DNA of 64,000 nucleotides from Mariannaea sp. PMI_226 (taxonomy: Eukaryota > Ascomycota > Sordariomycetes > Hypocreales > Nectriaceae): contig JANFOG010000002.1 in assembly GCA_024336345.1 (NCBI GenBank), positions 3,906,001-3,970,000 of the forward strand, read 5' to 3'. The notes beneath the pieces are model-generated. The model was not told the origin of the DNA. It made no database searches and was given only the letters and a program-made list of their open reading frames with translations. Below, in pieces: positions 24,301 to 35,767 of this stretch; within the stretch, counting starts at the first letter, position 1, and each line of letters starts with the position of its first letter. The position numbers and the translations under genes are program-made.

Positions 24301-24918
24301 GGCGCATCGGTGTTGCGCTCCGTTTCTGGCGATGACGGCTCGGAGACCTCAACGATTGTCGACGAATCGCGCACATGGTCGGCGACTGATGAATCGTCAC
24401 CGATAATGGATACAGACCCTTCGTGAATAGACGATCGAGAGCGGAGGAATGCGGGACTGGGAGGTGCCTGTCCATCTGAGAGGAGGTAGCTGGCAAGCTC
24501 GGCAGTGTCTTGGCGGATGTTTCGAGCGTTTTGAACGCTATCAATTGGAACTATTTCGGAAGTTTAGTATACTTTTCCTGCGATATTGGGGCGCAGAGTT
24601 GAGAAGTTCGCAATAATTGAGTAGAAGCAGATTCAAGGGTTGCTGTGCGAACAGGATGACGACATAGAGGCAAACCAGCTTACCTAGTATATTATCTCGA
24701 ACAGAGCCGTAGATAAAAGACCGAATGGGTTCCCTGTGGCCAGGAACAGAATTGATAGATGTCGGATGCGCTTGCGAATTGACCGTTGGGATTTGATGAG
24801 AACCATGCGAATGACTGGAGCTCAAGACGTCGGTAGGTTGAGGTAGAGGCGGGTCGCGCTGCGAGGTTGAGCTCAACGCCCTCCTCCTCCACGGAGTGAA
24901 GCCGAGGGGCGAAGACAT
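21368..24918 (-). CDS. SulP-family vacuolar-type transporter with STAS and cyclic-nucleotide-binding-like domains, five exons
   Basis: Join complement of 21368..22998, 23061..23607, 23672..23814, 23870..24550 and 24684..24918, giving 1078 residues. All four introns (62, 64, 55 and 133 nt) have GT-AG ends and keep the frame. The ATG at 24918 opens a polar N-terminal tail of about 290 residues rich in Ser and Asp/Glu. The SulP membrane domain then begins (SCLPAVAVGLLLNILDALSYG). It runs through about twelve hydrophobic segments, including GFIPRHILIGCIGGVGW, into a STAS domain (LILDLWHVSGLDYSAGEAF). The C-terminus is a cNMP-binding-like fold (GTVLFRRGESASGFYML, then GELPFFSETDRTATA). The closest known member is yeast YGR125W/Vsb1, linked to storage of basic amino acids in the vacuole. 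The substrate may therefore not be sulfate. Confidence 0.88.
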
Positions 24919-25828
24919 CGAATCTGCTCAAGCCCGCGACGTAGTCCTCACCAACAACCGAAAAGGAAGAGAGGATTCGTCGTAATTTATTGGACTTAAG
25001 TAAATGAGTACAGGCTCACAGGGACGAGGAACATTGGAAGACACTGAAACAAGTTGCAAAAAGGAGTGCTGTGGAAGCATTCCTAGCTTTAGATAACGGA
25101 TAGAGGAGAAAGCACTCGTGGGAATGATAAACTTGGGGCTATGAGGAAACTCGATGACCGAGTTCCTAGTGGGTCATGGCACGGGCAGCGGGCGCAACCT
25201 TTTGTTATTCCTACTTGGGGTGGCATTTTTTTTTTTCAATTGCGACGCTGAGAGCGACCATAACGAGGTAGATCGTTTGTACAGGCACTTGGGGGTTAGC
25301 TAAACCTAGTCCCGGCTCCCCTTGTTAATCAATGAAGAGGAAAAAAACAAAGCGTGCCTCAGTTTCAACCAAGAATTCCTTGTTGGCCATCAAGCCTTGT
25401 CCGTTTTGATATCATCTGGCGGCGCCAGAGGCTCCGGAATGGCTCCAGTTGCGCTCCACCATGGTTACCAAGTAAGTTACCTCCTCGCTGATTATTGTGT
25501 CACTAAACTACTAGCCGGTTCGCTAATTGGCCTGCTCATTGGCATTCTGTCGGCCATCTACCAGCCAGCGGTCGCGCCAGCCATCATCTGATACCGGGGG
25601 CTAATCTCAACTTTGCCCACCTTCTTAACGGGCGGGACAGTGATGGTGGCGGTCTGAGGAGTCCGGAACATGGATTGGTATATCTGTTTCCTCAAGCCTT
25701 TGGCCGTGCTCTCTCCCTGACTCTGATACCAAAGCAATTTGGCTAGGCCGGAAAGAGGGATGAGGGAGAGGCGGAGGGAGAGGGAAATGGAGGTGTTGAG
25801 GGAAATGACATTTGCGCTGTCCCCTTCT
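24919..25828. other. intergenic space
   Basis: This is the transporter promoter side and the 3' flank of PSF1. A short T run lies at 25226-25237. Small frames here have no recognisable product. Confidence 0.55.
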
Positions 25829-26614
25829 TTAACCTAGTTTGTGCAGATATCCTTGTGCGATCAGCCGCTCAACGTCTCCCTGCCGGACGTAAAACTGGCT
25901 GTTTTTGGTGAGGGAAATGGCACTGTACATTCTTCGTGAGCCAATGTTTCTGTAAAGCCACCAATAACGGATTAATCCTGCACTTACCCATATTCTGTCT
26001 GGATCTCACCAGCGTCCTTCAACACTCTCACATCAATGAACAAATCCCGTGGTGGCTCCAGGCTTCCAGTTAAATCGATATCTGTCCACTGGCCCTTATA
26101 AGCGGCGAGTAAGTCGCCATATTGTCGAACATATTCCTCTTCTTGTGGGCTTAGACTGCTAGTTGTGGCATCTCCTGAACCGGTTCCGATACTCGTTGCA
26201 TTCGACGCGCCTGCTGCATCTCTCACTTGCTGTCCTGATAAGTCTATAACATCTGATCCGTTCCAAACGAGCTCTTCTAATTTGTCGGTTCGAGTACGAT
26301 GGTACGCGAGCAAACACCGTTTATTCCTTCTCATGGAGAGATGGTTAACTAAGAGTGTGCAAGCGACAGCTTCGTCCTGCGTTGGCTGGAAAGAGCCTTG
26401 CCAAGGCTCCAGGAGCTCGTCATTATCCTTCTGTAAATCTCTCACTTCTCGTGTGACTGCGCGTACGACTTCGGTCTGGTATGGTGGTAGATGGGCTAAG
26501 TTCAGCGTTCGCTTCGCGTGATGGACCTGAATGATCGCATTCGTTAGTTTGATATTCTTTCTTTGTGAAGGAGTTTGAGTGGCATACTAGCTTATTCCCC
26601 AGGTCTCCATACAT
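25829..26614 (-). CDS. PSF1: GINS complex subunit PSF1, three exons
   Basis: Join complement of 25829..25922, 25988..26526 and 26588..26614, 219 residues. PSF1 is one of the four GINS proteins, which with Cdc45 and Mcm2-7 form the replicative helicase. The first exon is only 27 nt and encodes MYGDLGNKL. A 61-nt intron leads to the body (HAKRTLNLAHLPPYQTE, MRRNKRCLLAYHRTR). A 65-nt intron then precedes the last exon, which restores the conserved C-terminal B domain (SLTKNSQFYVRQGDVERL, GYLHKLG). Without that last exon the protein would stop at EIQTEYG, far short of the family length of about 200-220. A Ser/Thr/Gly-rich insert near residues 110-140 replaces the usual linker. The assignment is firm. 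Confidence 0.93.
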
Positions 26615-27299
26615 GATATCCTTTTTTAAAAAAATTGGACCTGGTTGGGAAAACGGACTCGTCTGTGGCGTTGAATTTCACGGTTTGATGAGGTATGGAA
26701 AAAGGGCCTTACTCGACAAAAGGAAGACAGCTTTATGGAGGCAGGAAGGTACCTTAGATAAGGTAAGAACTGGAGGCGCGTTAATGCAGGCGCGACAAGT
26801 GGTGGGTTCCGTCACGCGCCGCGCCTATTCAGGCCCTGTGTTGGACAGCACGGCACGCAGAGACAAATCAACGAGGTGCTTTCGACCAGGGCCTAGCTTT
26901 ACCCCGCCATAATATGGGCTAATTGAATTCAAGAGAAAACAGGTACCCCTCACTTGCCCCTCCAGATCTACTGGATTTGAAGAAAAATGTGATACGCAAC
27001 GAAATCTAGGGTTACGGTAATAGAGTAGGCACAGAATAGATGGGAGGCGGGACGAATTAGGCACGATTCAAAATAACGGGTATTGGACTTTTAGTATCGC
27101 TCATGTAGACTTCGGATCATTGATCCCAGGCATTTTTCTTTTCTTCATTTCTTCGTAGTTTATGGGGTGCAAGGGCTGGCTCGCATAGTGTGATCCCCTT
27201 TCGTGAGTTTCATTCCACGAACTTCATTCCCATCGAAGTCATCGATTCTCGTCGTCGTGCCTCGTCTCATGATCTGTTTAGGTTTGCTAGAGCAGCCCT
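26615..27299. other. intergenic space with AGGTACC-type motifs
   Basis: PSF1 promoter side and the 3' flank of eEF1B-beta. A compound motif with AAGGTACCTTAG and AAGGTAAG lies at 26747-26767. No gene is supported. Confidence 0.55.
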
Positions 27300-28333
27300 T
27301 TACAGCTTCTGCATGTGAGCAACATCGACGGACTGGACGAAGTCCTCGAGCTCAGTGATCTTGTCGGAGAGATCGTCCATCATGACCTTGTCATCCTCAA
27401 CAACCAGGTTGATCTGGAGCTTGCGGACACCATAGCCGATGGGGACGAACTTGGAAGCACCCCAGACAAGACCATCCATCTCGATCTCACGGACACCGGC
27501 CTCCATAGCCTCCATATCAGTCTCGTCATCTATTCCAGGTTAGTAAACTTAAACATCGACGTATTAAAAAGAGGGTCTTACCCCAGGGCTTGACATCGAG
27601 GGTAATGATGGACTTGGCGGCAGGCTTGGGCTTAGCAGCCTTCTTGGCGTTGTAAGCAGCGAGACGCTCCTCACGAATGCGGACAGCCTCAGCATCCTCC
27701 TCCTCGTCGTCACTGCCAAACAGGTCGACATCCTCCTCCTCCTCAGCGGCGGGGGCGGAGGCGGGGTTGATGGTCACCTCAGCAGTCTCGGGGCCGTAGG
27801 TGGAGTAGGCAGCAGAGGCATCACCCTCGAGGGTAGAGAACTCAGACTCGTAGCTCTGGATGTGCTTGTACCAGCGGGCGGCGTTGGGGTACTTCACGGC
27901 ATCAGGGGCGGACTGAACGGCCTTGAAGACGGCAACATCGGCCTGGGAAGCGGACTGTCTGTAGGCAAATGTTAGCGTTGCCAAAAAGAAAAGTGTTTTC
28001 CATCAAGAAAATGTGAAAGTGAAAAAAAACTCAGAGTTGCACAAGTGCTGGTTGTTTCGTCAATCGGCGGGTCTTGAGTCCGCCTCCGAAACACGGACCA
28101 ATTGTTCTCATCATAGAATAAAGGAAGCTTGATAATACATGCAGGCAAGGCTGTCGCCTGGGTGAGGGATCATACGTACCCAACGATGTAGGAGCGGGTG
28201 GTCAACCAGCTGTTAAGCACTGAGGAAACCAGCTGTCAGTGTCTCAAGGGCTGACGGATGGGCTAAAGCAACGCAAAAGAGGTAACGACATACTGGAAAG
28301 GCCAGCATCGGAGAGGAGGTCGGTGAAGCCCAT
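27300..28333 (-). CDS. EFB1: translation elongation factor 1-beta (eEF1B alpha subunit, nucleotide exchange factor), four exons
   Basis: Join complement of 27300..27529, 27582..27958, 28180..28219 and 28294..28333, 228 residues. It recharges eEF1A with GTP. The first two exons are 40 nt each ([13 protein letters not shown], then [13 protein letters not shown]). The third carries the rest of the GST-C-like N-terminal domain, an acidic stretch ([17 protein letters not shown]) and a [12 protein letters not shown] linker. The fourth carries the catalytic GEF domain (ITLDVKPW across the junction, [11 protein letters not shown], and the C-terminal VDVAHMQKL). Intron 2 is long (221 nt) and holds a box C/D snoRNA, as does the single intron of yeast EFB1. 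A strongly pyrimidine-rich leader (sense strand) precedes the ATG, as is common in translation genes. Confidence 0.96.
28027..28118 (-). ncRNA. snR18: box C/D snoRNA, snR18/U18-like, in intron 2 of eEF1B-beta
   Basis: Read on the minus strand, a perfect C box ATGATGA (28114 down to 28108) is followed by a guide that matches, over 14 nt, the complement of the conserved large-subunit rRNA segment GAAACACGGACCAA (positions 28088-28101). A C'-like TGACGA follows, and a D box CTGA (28034 down to 28031) ends the element. The C-to-D distance is 84 nt. A second segment, TCAAGAC, can pair with the rRNA just 5' of the same site (GTCTTGA). In yeast, snR18 sits in the EFB1 intron and guides methylation of 25S A649 and C650, which lie in this very rRNA segment. 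Host gene, boxes and guide all agree. The exact ends and the D' box are not resolved, and the terminal stem is weak. Confidence 0.85.
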
Positions 28334-28824
28334 TTTGAAGGATGATGAGTTTGAAATGAGGAAGAGGAAGAAAAGTGGCAGGTATTTGTAGAAGTTGGAA
28401 GAGATAGGAGGAAGAAAATGGGTTGTCTGGTCGATGTCCCCAAGGTGGGGTTTATGAGATTTTTCACCCAAAGCAAATTTACCTGGTCGTGGCGCCCACC
28501 TCGCCTGGTTCAAGGTACGTACCGGGTACTTCTCGTGGGTGGAACGAGGTTGCTAAGGAGAACGTGGCGGCAATGGTAGGTACCTGGAGGGCGGGGCGGG
28601 GTCAGTGCATGGATAAATATCGGGCCGTATGGCGTGTGGCTCATTGCTCCCACCGGGCCCACTTCCATCAGCCATGCTCGACGTAAGAGCTCTGGCAGCC
28701 TTGCCACTGGTTACGTGATGTACCTTTGGTAGCTACCTTGCCAGACCTGAACCTTTGGTAACTCTTCTACCTTCTAATTCACTGGACTTGAAACTATACT
28801 TTCCCACTTCCAATTTCCTCAACG
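28334..28824. promoter_or_regulatory. shared divergent promoter region of eEF1B-beta and RPN13
   Basis: 491 bp separate the two start codons. The eEF1B-beta side (28340-28420) is purine-rich on the plus strand, so its transcript leader is CT-rich. An AGGTACCT motif lies at 28578-28585. I cannot point to a clear TATA box. Confidence 0.5.
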
Positions 28825-30303
28825 ATGCCAGTCCCAATCATTACATTCAAGGCCGGCCAGTGTGAGGTCGATGTATGTCTCCCGTCTCTCGATATATCAC
28901 TATTCTCAGAGCTGATTGAAGTTGCTAGACCTCTTCCAGGCCATACAAAGTGAAGCCAGAGGCTGAGCCAGGCTACATTTACCTCTACTCCGAAGATGGT
29001 CAGTTTTGGTGAAACCTTTTTCAATCCCTTGATGCTCATTGATGAATAGACCTAGTACACTTCTGCTGGCGCAAGCGGGGCGATTCGCTGGACGAGCCCG
29101 TCCTCGACCTGATCATGGTGCCCACCGATGGCAGCTTTGTCCCATATGAGTACAAGACGACACCCCAGCCCACTTCGAAGACGAACGGTCGCATATTTGC
29201 TCTCAAGTTCTCCTCGTCCTCTCAACGATACCTTTTCTGGCTTCAGTCCAAGCCTCAGGGTCGAAACGGCGACGCCAGCTACTTCAGCCCCCGAGATCGC
29301 AAGATTGGTGACATTGTCCATCGTTTGCTTCAGGGCGAAGAGGTCGATGTCAGTGCAGAACTAGCCTCTGTGCGCAATCAGAGAAGCCCGCCCGATGACG
29401 ACGATGATGAGACCATGGAGGATATCGAGGGCCATCGAGATCAGCATAGCCACCATGCAGGTGGCAGTGGAGGTGCTGGACCCGATGCTACAGGCGGAGA
29501 CGTTAGAGAGGAGGGCGAGGAGTCGAGAGAAGGAGGAGCAGATGGTGCGAGAGCGTAGGTGATGATTCCCTTTGCATAGTTGATATTGGACGGCGCATAT
29601 GGGGCCTGGGTTGGTGTGCATGGGCACAGATTCTGGATCGGCATGTCACAATGTAGAACTAGATTTCCTTTCCTCTATGAGAAGAATTGGAAACCAGTGG
29701 CTTTGCCGGATCCTTGGCGCCTCCTCTCAAAAGTGACAGAGCTGACCTCATCTCAGAGCCTCATCATCAGCTCCCGATGCTGCCGCTGCAGTGAGAAGCT
29801 TCCTAGAGTCTCTCAGGGGCCAATCTGGGCTTTCTGGAGGTCAGCAGCAGAATATCGACAAGCCTTACCCCTACCTGAACCATCTCCTTCCGACATCCAT
29901 CACGGTCCCTGTCATTGATGCTGCTCCCGTTGACTTTCTCGACTCTCTGATCGGCTTCCTACCACCGGCCGTTGTCTTACTTTCGACAGGCGGCCTAAAC
30001 TCATTCGACGGGAAGAATGAACCTTCCGCTGCCTCTCTGGAAGCCGCTAAAGCCACACTCTCACTTGAGGACAAGCGTAACCTCCTCAGGAAGGTCCTCC
30101 GAAGTCCTCAATTCAGCCAGGCGCTGGGCAGCTTGACTATGGCTCTTCGCGACGGCGGCCTCCCTGGCATCGCTGATGCCCTTGGTGTAAAGGTTGCACA
30201 TGGCGGTTACATTCCAGGTGGCGGTATGCCTCTTGGAGGAGGGCAAGCTGTTGAGGCTTTCGTTGAAGGGGTCAAGAAGACAGTCAAAGAAGAAGACGAA
30301 TAG
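28825..30303 (+). CDS. RPN13: proteasomal ubiquitin receptor RPN13 (ADRM1), four exons
   Basis: Join 28825..28872, 28929..28998, 29050..29554 and 29757..30303, 389 residues. RPN13 docks on Rpn2 in the 19S proteasome, binds ubiquitin and recruits the deubiquitinase UCH37. The first three exons build the Pru domain (ITFKAG, YKVKPEAEPGYIYLYSEDD, DLVHFCWRKR, RYLFWLQ). An acidic and Gly/Glu-rich linker follows. The last exon encodes the DEUBAD helices (LPPAVVLLS, LSLEDKRNLLRKVLRSPQF, LGSLTMALRDGGLPGIADALGV). The 202-nt third intron was placed with donor GTAGGT, branch CTGAC and acceptor CTCAG; an alternative donor 10 nt upstream paired with a later acceptor would shorten the linker by a few residues. 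Yeast Rpn13 lacks the DEUBAD, so this longer form is the usual non-Saccharomyces type. Confidence 0.92.
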
Positions 30304-31091
30304 AGGGTAGCTAGATGGACCGGATTGAAGTCCCATATATGTAGCTACGTGTTCTTTTATCACGCATCATGACATACCTTTTTATCCACTATTCGTGTAA
30401 TATTTGAGTATGAACGTTGTACACGCACCAGGGGTCAATGGCCAATTCCTCTTGCAATCTGTAATGACCTGTACTCTGTACTTGGAAGCCATTGCCATTC
30501 TGGTGGATTGGCAGCAAGGTTTGAATCAAAAAAAGAAAATTCACAAAACAATGCAAGATACCTAAGGTAAGGTAATCAGTGAGCCATGTTGATGTCAGAA
30601 GCTGTCTACATGCGATATAATTATATTGTGGTGCAATTAGGAACCTCGGGGTACCTTAGGAAAGTTGAGAGGCAGTTTGGTAGCCTTCGCCGAAGAACTT
30701 CGACACATACACCTTGTTAACCTGAAACGGCATTGACAATGTAGTAATCGAGGTTTTGATTCGACGCGTACCAAGGTTCCATGCTGTTATGCACAAAGTA
30801 AGGTACCTACCTACCTTACGCAGGAGGCGTAGCGGGGACCTGTAGGGATTGAAGCCCGCCCCACGTTGAACAAGCAGGACGCAGTCCAGTCCCCTCTGAC
30901 GTATCGGCACTAGACCTATCTCCAGCCAATTCTCTACCTGAATTATTTCCAAAGCCAAAGACCAAGACACCTTCGTCTACACACCTCCGTTGTACCTAAG
31001 TACTGTGTGCTAGAATCATTTCGTCCGCTTCGAACCCCCCCTCGGTTCACTCGCTAACAGCCCTCAACCTTTCTCGGCGCGCGCCAGCACG
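30304..31091. other. intergenic space rich in GGTACC/AAGGTA motifs
   Basis: RPN13 3' flank and CUS2 promoter side. Copies of the dispersed motif lie at 30558-30576, 30651-30660 and 30799-30820. Nothing coding is supported. Confidence 0.55.
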
Positions 31092-32304
31092 ATGGCGGAC
31101 TCGTTCCCAACCGATCCTCGTGAATTCGACGCGGATGATCGAATATCATTTTCCAGGCTCGACAACAAGTTCATCGCAGTTCATGACGATGGCACCGAGT
31201 TCGAGTTTGATGCAGAATGGAAGCGATGGGTGCTTGCGGATGAAGAGCCATTGCATCATGACACGTTCGATGCGCATGGAGCTGGAGAAGGAGACTCAAG
31301 AAAGCGCAAGAATGGATTGCATCAGGATTCTGAGGTAAGTGAATTTCTCCTCTGCCAGCACCGCACCGCTGCATAGTATCCCCAAGGCACACCCAACTTT
31401 ATCTTCCTAGACAATAGTCAAGAAAGCGCTGACATTGTTTTGCCATTAGACACCAGAAGGATCGAAGCCCTCTCGTCCTGGCAAGAAACAAAAGGCCCCC
31501 CCACAACCCAAGCAGAACACTGCTGTGTATGTCACCGGCCTTCCAGCTGACGCAACGGTCGAGGAGGTACATGACCTCTTCTCAAGAAAAGGAGGTGTCA
31601 TCGCCGAGGAAATCGACAGCGGCGCTCCACGTATCAAGCTTTACACCGATAGCGAAGGCAACTTCAAGGGGGATGCGTTGATTGTGTTCTTCAAGCCTCA
31701 GAGTGTGGAGATGGCTATCATGCTCCTCGATGATACTGACTTCAGAATCACCACTTCGGGAACTAGAGACGGCAGAATAAGAGTTCAAGCGGCAGACTCG
31801 AGCTACAAGAAGGTCAAGTATGACCAGAGCGGAGGTTCAGGTGACAAGGATGCAACGGAAAAGCGACCACAAAAGAACGATCGGGATCGCCAGAAGATTA
31901 TCAAGAAGACACAGAAAATGGATGCAAAGCTTGCAGACTGGGATGACGACCTTCCATACCAGGGCCAGGCAGAGTCTGCGTCAAAGTGGGACAAATTGGT
32001 GATTCTACAGCATATGTTTACCCTTGAGGAGCTTGAGGAAGACCCGGCAGCGCTGTTGGAGATTAAGGAGGACATTCGAGACGAATGCGCCAAGCTAGGG
32101 ACCATCACGAACGTTGTTCTCTTTGACCAAGAACCAGACGGAATCGTGTCAGTGAAGTTCAAGGAAGCCGAGGCTGCCTTGGCATGTATCAAACTTATGC
32201 ACGGGCGGAGCTTCGATGGCAGGACGGTTCACGCGTTCCTCGCTACGGGAAAAGAGAAGTTCAAGAGGTCCAAGGAGGACCAGAAGGACCATGATTCGGA
32301 TTAA
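31092..32304 (+). CDS. CUS2: U2 snRNP-associated splicing factor CUS2 / Tat-SF1 homologue, two exons
   Basis: Join 31092..31334 and 31450..32304, 365 residues. CUS2/HTATSF1 binds the U2 snRNP protein SF3B1 and holds U2 before the Prp5 step. The first exon ends at a GTAAGT donor after 81 codons, and the 115-nt intron ends CATTAG. The N-terminal part has the family's acidic and aromatic segments. RRM1 begins at AVYVTGLPADATVEEV and continues with GNFKGDALIVFFKPQSV. A Lys-rich linker follows, then a C-terminal U2AF-homology-type RRM (LLEIKEDIRDECAKLGTITNVVLF, then ALACIKLMHGRSFDGRTVHAFLA). A basic and acidic tail ends the protein. It is convergent with the luciferase-fold gene, with about 200 bp between stop codons. 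Confidence 0.93.
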
Positions 32305-32505
32305 TGACTTGGTTACAATGCAAGATGGTGGTGTGGTTTGCAGCGATTGGGATGTAAGATACCCCGTGAAATACGAGGGCAACTCGATTGCCCCTTTGGC
32401 TACTTTGCTCAACGTCAAAGCAGTCCAACAGCGTTCACTTTTCACTCAACAGATATATTTCAGTTGAATAATACAGCGTTTTAATTACCCTATGTTGGCA
32501 TCTAA

Positions 32506-33455
32506 TCAAGACTCCATTTTCACATCCTCGGCGAGGGTATTCCAGATAGCAGCTTCGATAATGTTGCAAATAACTTGAAGCTCTTGATCATCTGGCGTAC
32601 AAAAACCGTACAAAATTAGCTAGGGTTTGCTTCCATAAGACGGAGGAATTTCTTACCTCGAGGTGCATAGATCATGACGAAGTAAGGCGTCACAGGGGTC
32701 TTAACAAAGGGGCTTTTACGGGAGAGCGGATGTCTTTGTCCCCATCCCTTGGCAAGAACTTCTTTGATATCATCAGGATGGAGACACATGTGCATAGAGT
32801 GGTCGGAATCATGGAGATGGAAGATCTCTCCTTGACAATTTGTCTGCAGTGGATGCCTCGCGAAGAGGGCAAGGCCGTGCTTCTCAAGACAGGATGTTCC
32901 AGCACTGAATTTTTCGGGGTACCTGTTTGCGAGACCAGTCATTGCCCGGCGGAGGGCTCTGTAGCAGTGTCGAGATCCGTGCTGGTCTAGTTGACGCTGA
33001 GGGGCGATGCCCGCCACAACGGGAAGAGGGCCGGTACGATAGGGGAGGTTGTGCCGACTAAGGATCCCCGAGGTGGGTACGCGGGACGGATCTGGCTTTG
33101 GAGCAGTAAAGGGATCTCTGAGGCACCAAAGCCGGAACCATGTTATGATCATGTAGCCTCTAAATGTCGGAGAGCTGCCGCCAGGCCCAAGATTGAGGAA
33201 GTTCTGGTAGTCATTGTGGACGAGCAGAACTATGGGGACGAGGCTCACGAGGAGCTGAGCATGATATGGCTCGAGGAAGTGGATGAGCAGGATGAGCGTC
33301 AGGGCGGAGAGGAAGAGGGTAGGACCGTCGAGCGTAACGGAAATAGGTTCCTGGCGAATGGTATATTTCAGCTTGAGTGTTTCTCCTTCCACCTCAGCAA
33401 GCATGTCTGAGGGAGGCGCTGCCAGTGTCTCTGCGGATACGATTGAGGCTGGCAT
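32506..33455 (-). CDS. luciferase-fold (DUF5519-type) domain membrane protein, two exons
   Basis: Join complement of 32506..32591 and 32657..33455, 294 residues. The 65-nt intron has donor GTAAGA and acceptor GCCAG; the join gives YAPRDDQELQVIC and a final exon ending in LAEDVKMES. Two hydrophobic segments (about 44-60 and 67-82) suggest a membrane hairpin or anchor. The C-terminal half carries the conserved block FHLHDSDHSMHMCLHPDD, GWGQRHPL and FVMIYAPR, typical of a fungal domain named for weak similarity to luciferases. The histidines suggest metal or ligand binding, but no reaction is known and light emission should not be inferred. The ATG at 33455 is the first in frame. Confidence 0.78.
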
Positions 33456-35767
33456 TGTGAGGTAATCAGTCCAATGTCGAAAGCAAGTAGATTGAGGCTC
33501 AATATCTAGAACAAAACAGAGTATTTTGGTGCTCGGTTCGATCTGAAGTGGGAAATTTGATGCCGACCCCCGGGCGAAGCAGACGGTTTAGTATCCAATA
33601 ACTCTGTGGGGCAAGAGATGTCTAGCAAGAGGACAGGGCTGATCATGAGTCCAATAAGAGAGTCTGGTCCCTTCGCCAGACGTCAATTGAGAATCCATTC
33701 ACAGTCAGCAATAGTGTTGTAACCTGTACACGATAGCAAAGAAGGAGGGGTTAGGGGGCTTAGGGCCAGGGGGACAAAAAGCTGGCTGAGAATAGAGGAG
33801 GGGATCGTCAGATGACTGAGGTGAGCACCCATGACATATGTACTCTTGGCATCTTGGGCTGGCAAAACTGGTACTGGCCCAGCCCTAAGCGCGATGAATT
33901 GTCTCAAAGGGCGGCGCCATCTGAGGGGGAGGCGGACGAATAGCTTTCAGTGAGGTGATGCGCATGACCTTTCACCGGTTCTGAAAGCCATGACGTTAAA
34001 GTGAGGTGACCTTGGCGAAGACACAGTGAGCGCTAGCGAATGCCTGTTGGCGCTGACAGCAGCACGCACACCAGGTCAACCAGGTGCAACTGCAGCTACC
34101 TCTGCAACTTGCTGTGCATTATCACAGCACATGGACGCCCATCAACGCCTATCGACGCCCATTGACGCAGCTCGGGGTACTTTGGATCAAATAAATGCAA
34201 AGTATGGTACTTTGTTCATTCGTTTCAGATGGGATTCTTATCAATTGGCATGGCTGCTTGTTTCTTTGCCACAAAGCTTATTGTGTGGGAGGTCTCACAT
34301 GTTGGCGTGTTGTCGTGTCCCTGCCAATACATTAATAGGGTAAAGATGAGCATAGGCAGATTGTATATTCCCAGTATGTACACGCGTATTGCCAAACAAG
34401 GGATACGAATTGTGGGATGAAAAGGCACAGCATAAATGATCAATTGGATTGGCTCGCCTTGTACTCTGTCTGTAAAGTTCAATAAGTCGAGAGCCCCCGT
34501 AACCCCCGGTGATAGTTTCTTCACTACCAGGTACCTACAGTACAGTACTCACTGAAGCCACAGTACGTGCCCATCATAAGGTTCAGGGCAAACAAGGGCT
34601 TTGGTGCAGTAACTAATGCACGTGGGGTTCCGTATAAGGCAGGGAAGTGGTATCTGCTATAATGGTACTATCCAGCTGTGGAGGGGGATGAAGCAACATG
34701 GTTGGAAAAAGAAAAAGAAAAAGAAAAGAAAAGAAATGGGGGAAGGGGGTGAGGAGACCTGTATATGAGAGAGAGTAAACCCATTGTGCAAAGTAGTCCA
34801 TCTGTAGTTGCGGAAGCATATTTGTGTGACAGAATTTCTTCGAATGCATAACTCGTAATGTTAGCTATTGCACCTATCGACTGGTGTCAAGAGTAGTATT
34901 GAAATATGCATGGTTGAACAGAGAAACTTCGCTTGTGTATCTCTCGAGTAGGTGGTACTACATAGCCTGCACACCACCATCTGTCCCGTGAAATACGCAT
35001 ATGCGTATTACGACCTATTACAACCTGTTGTGCGCTAGCAACCCTAGAACATTTTTCTTGATTCCAAGAATCTCATACAAGGCACTCCGTACTGTAAGCA
35101 CGGATTCAGAACAAGATGGTGTCCTCAACGTATTCGATTTTTAAAGCACTGTGGTTTACTTGTTTTTAGTCGTGTTGCAGAACGTGTCATTCGCCCAAGA
35201 ATAAATATCTTGGTAGGTAAGTGTATCTCAATTAATTATGCTCATGTTATCATGGGCCCTGAGGAAAGGGATGGAATACTTAGACAGGTACCTATTAATA
35301 GCAACATCCCGTTCCCAAGTCACTGGTGTCGTTGCCCCGCAACGGCGGTGGAAAATCGGTCACATAAACAAGACCACAGGGTAGTAGTTATGATCATCTT
35401 TCAGAGGGGCGTGATATCTACTACAATCAGTCCAACTCGAGGACAACAGAGAGTTGCAGGGGCCTTGGTTCTATCCGTTTTAGGGTCATCGCCTACAATT
35501 GTTTTCTAGCTTCATTGCTTCGCGCACCATCCTCCGGCATACAACAGAGTCACATATTTACCTTCGTAAATGCTCGACTGAACCAACTGAGCTTAACTGG
35601 CACGCACCGCACAGGAAGACTCCGAGATCGACCGACACGCTCATCAAGGGCCGACAACACATACAAAGTACGAGCTGTAAGGAGTCCATAGCTACTGAAC
35701 TGCACACAAAGATGTCTCATTCCTAACTGGCATTCCCAACCCAACAGCTACCACAAACAGGCTCGTC
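33456..35767. other. gene-poor 2.3-kb stretch
   Basis: It separates two divergent genes, the luciferase-fold gene (-) and the DUF3405 gene (+). It holds an A/G tract at 34704-34737, AGGTACCTA copies at 34530 and 35286, and a CACTCCGTACTG copy at 35083. Small frames have no recognisable product. Confidence 0.55.
34704..34737. repeat. A/G-rich simple repeat
   Basis: Repeated GAAAAA and GAAAA units over about 34 bases. Confidence 0.8.

Noticed and set aside
29555..29756. C/D snoRNA in RPN13 intron 3 (GTGATGA at 29559)
   Set aside because: The only downstream CTGA is about 180 nt away in the branch-site region, too far for a C/D RNA, and no rRNA guide is seen.
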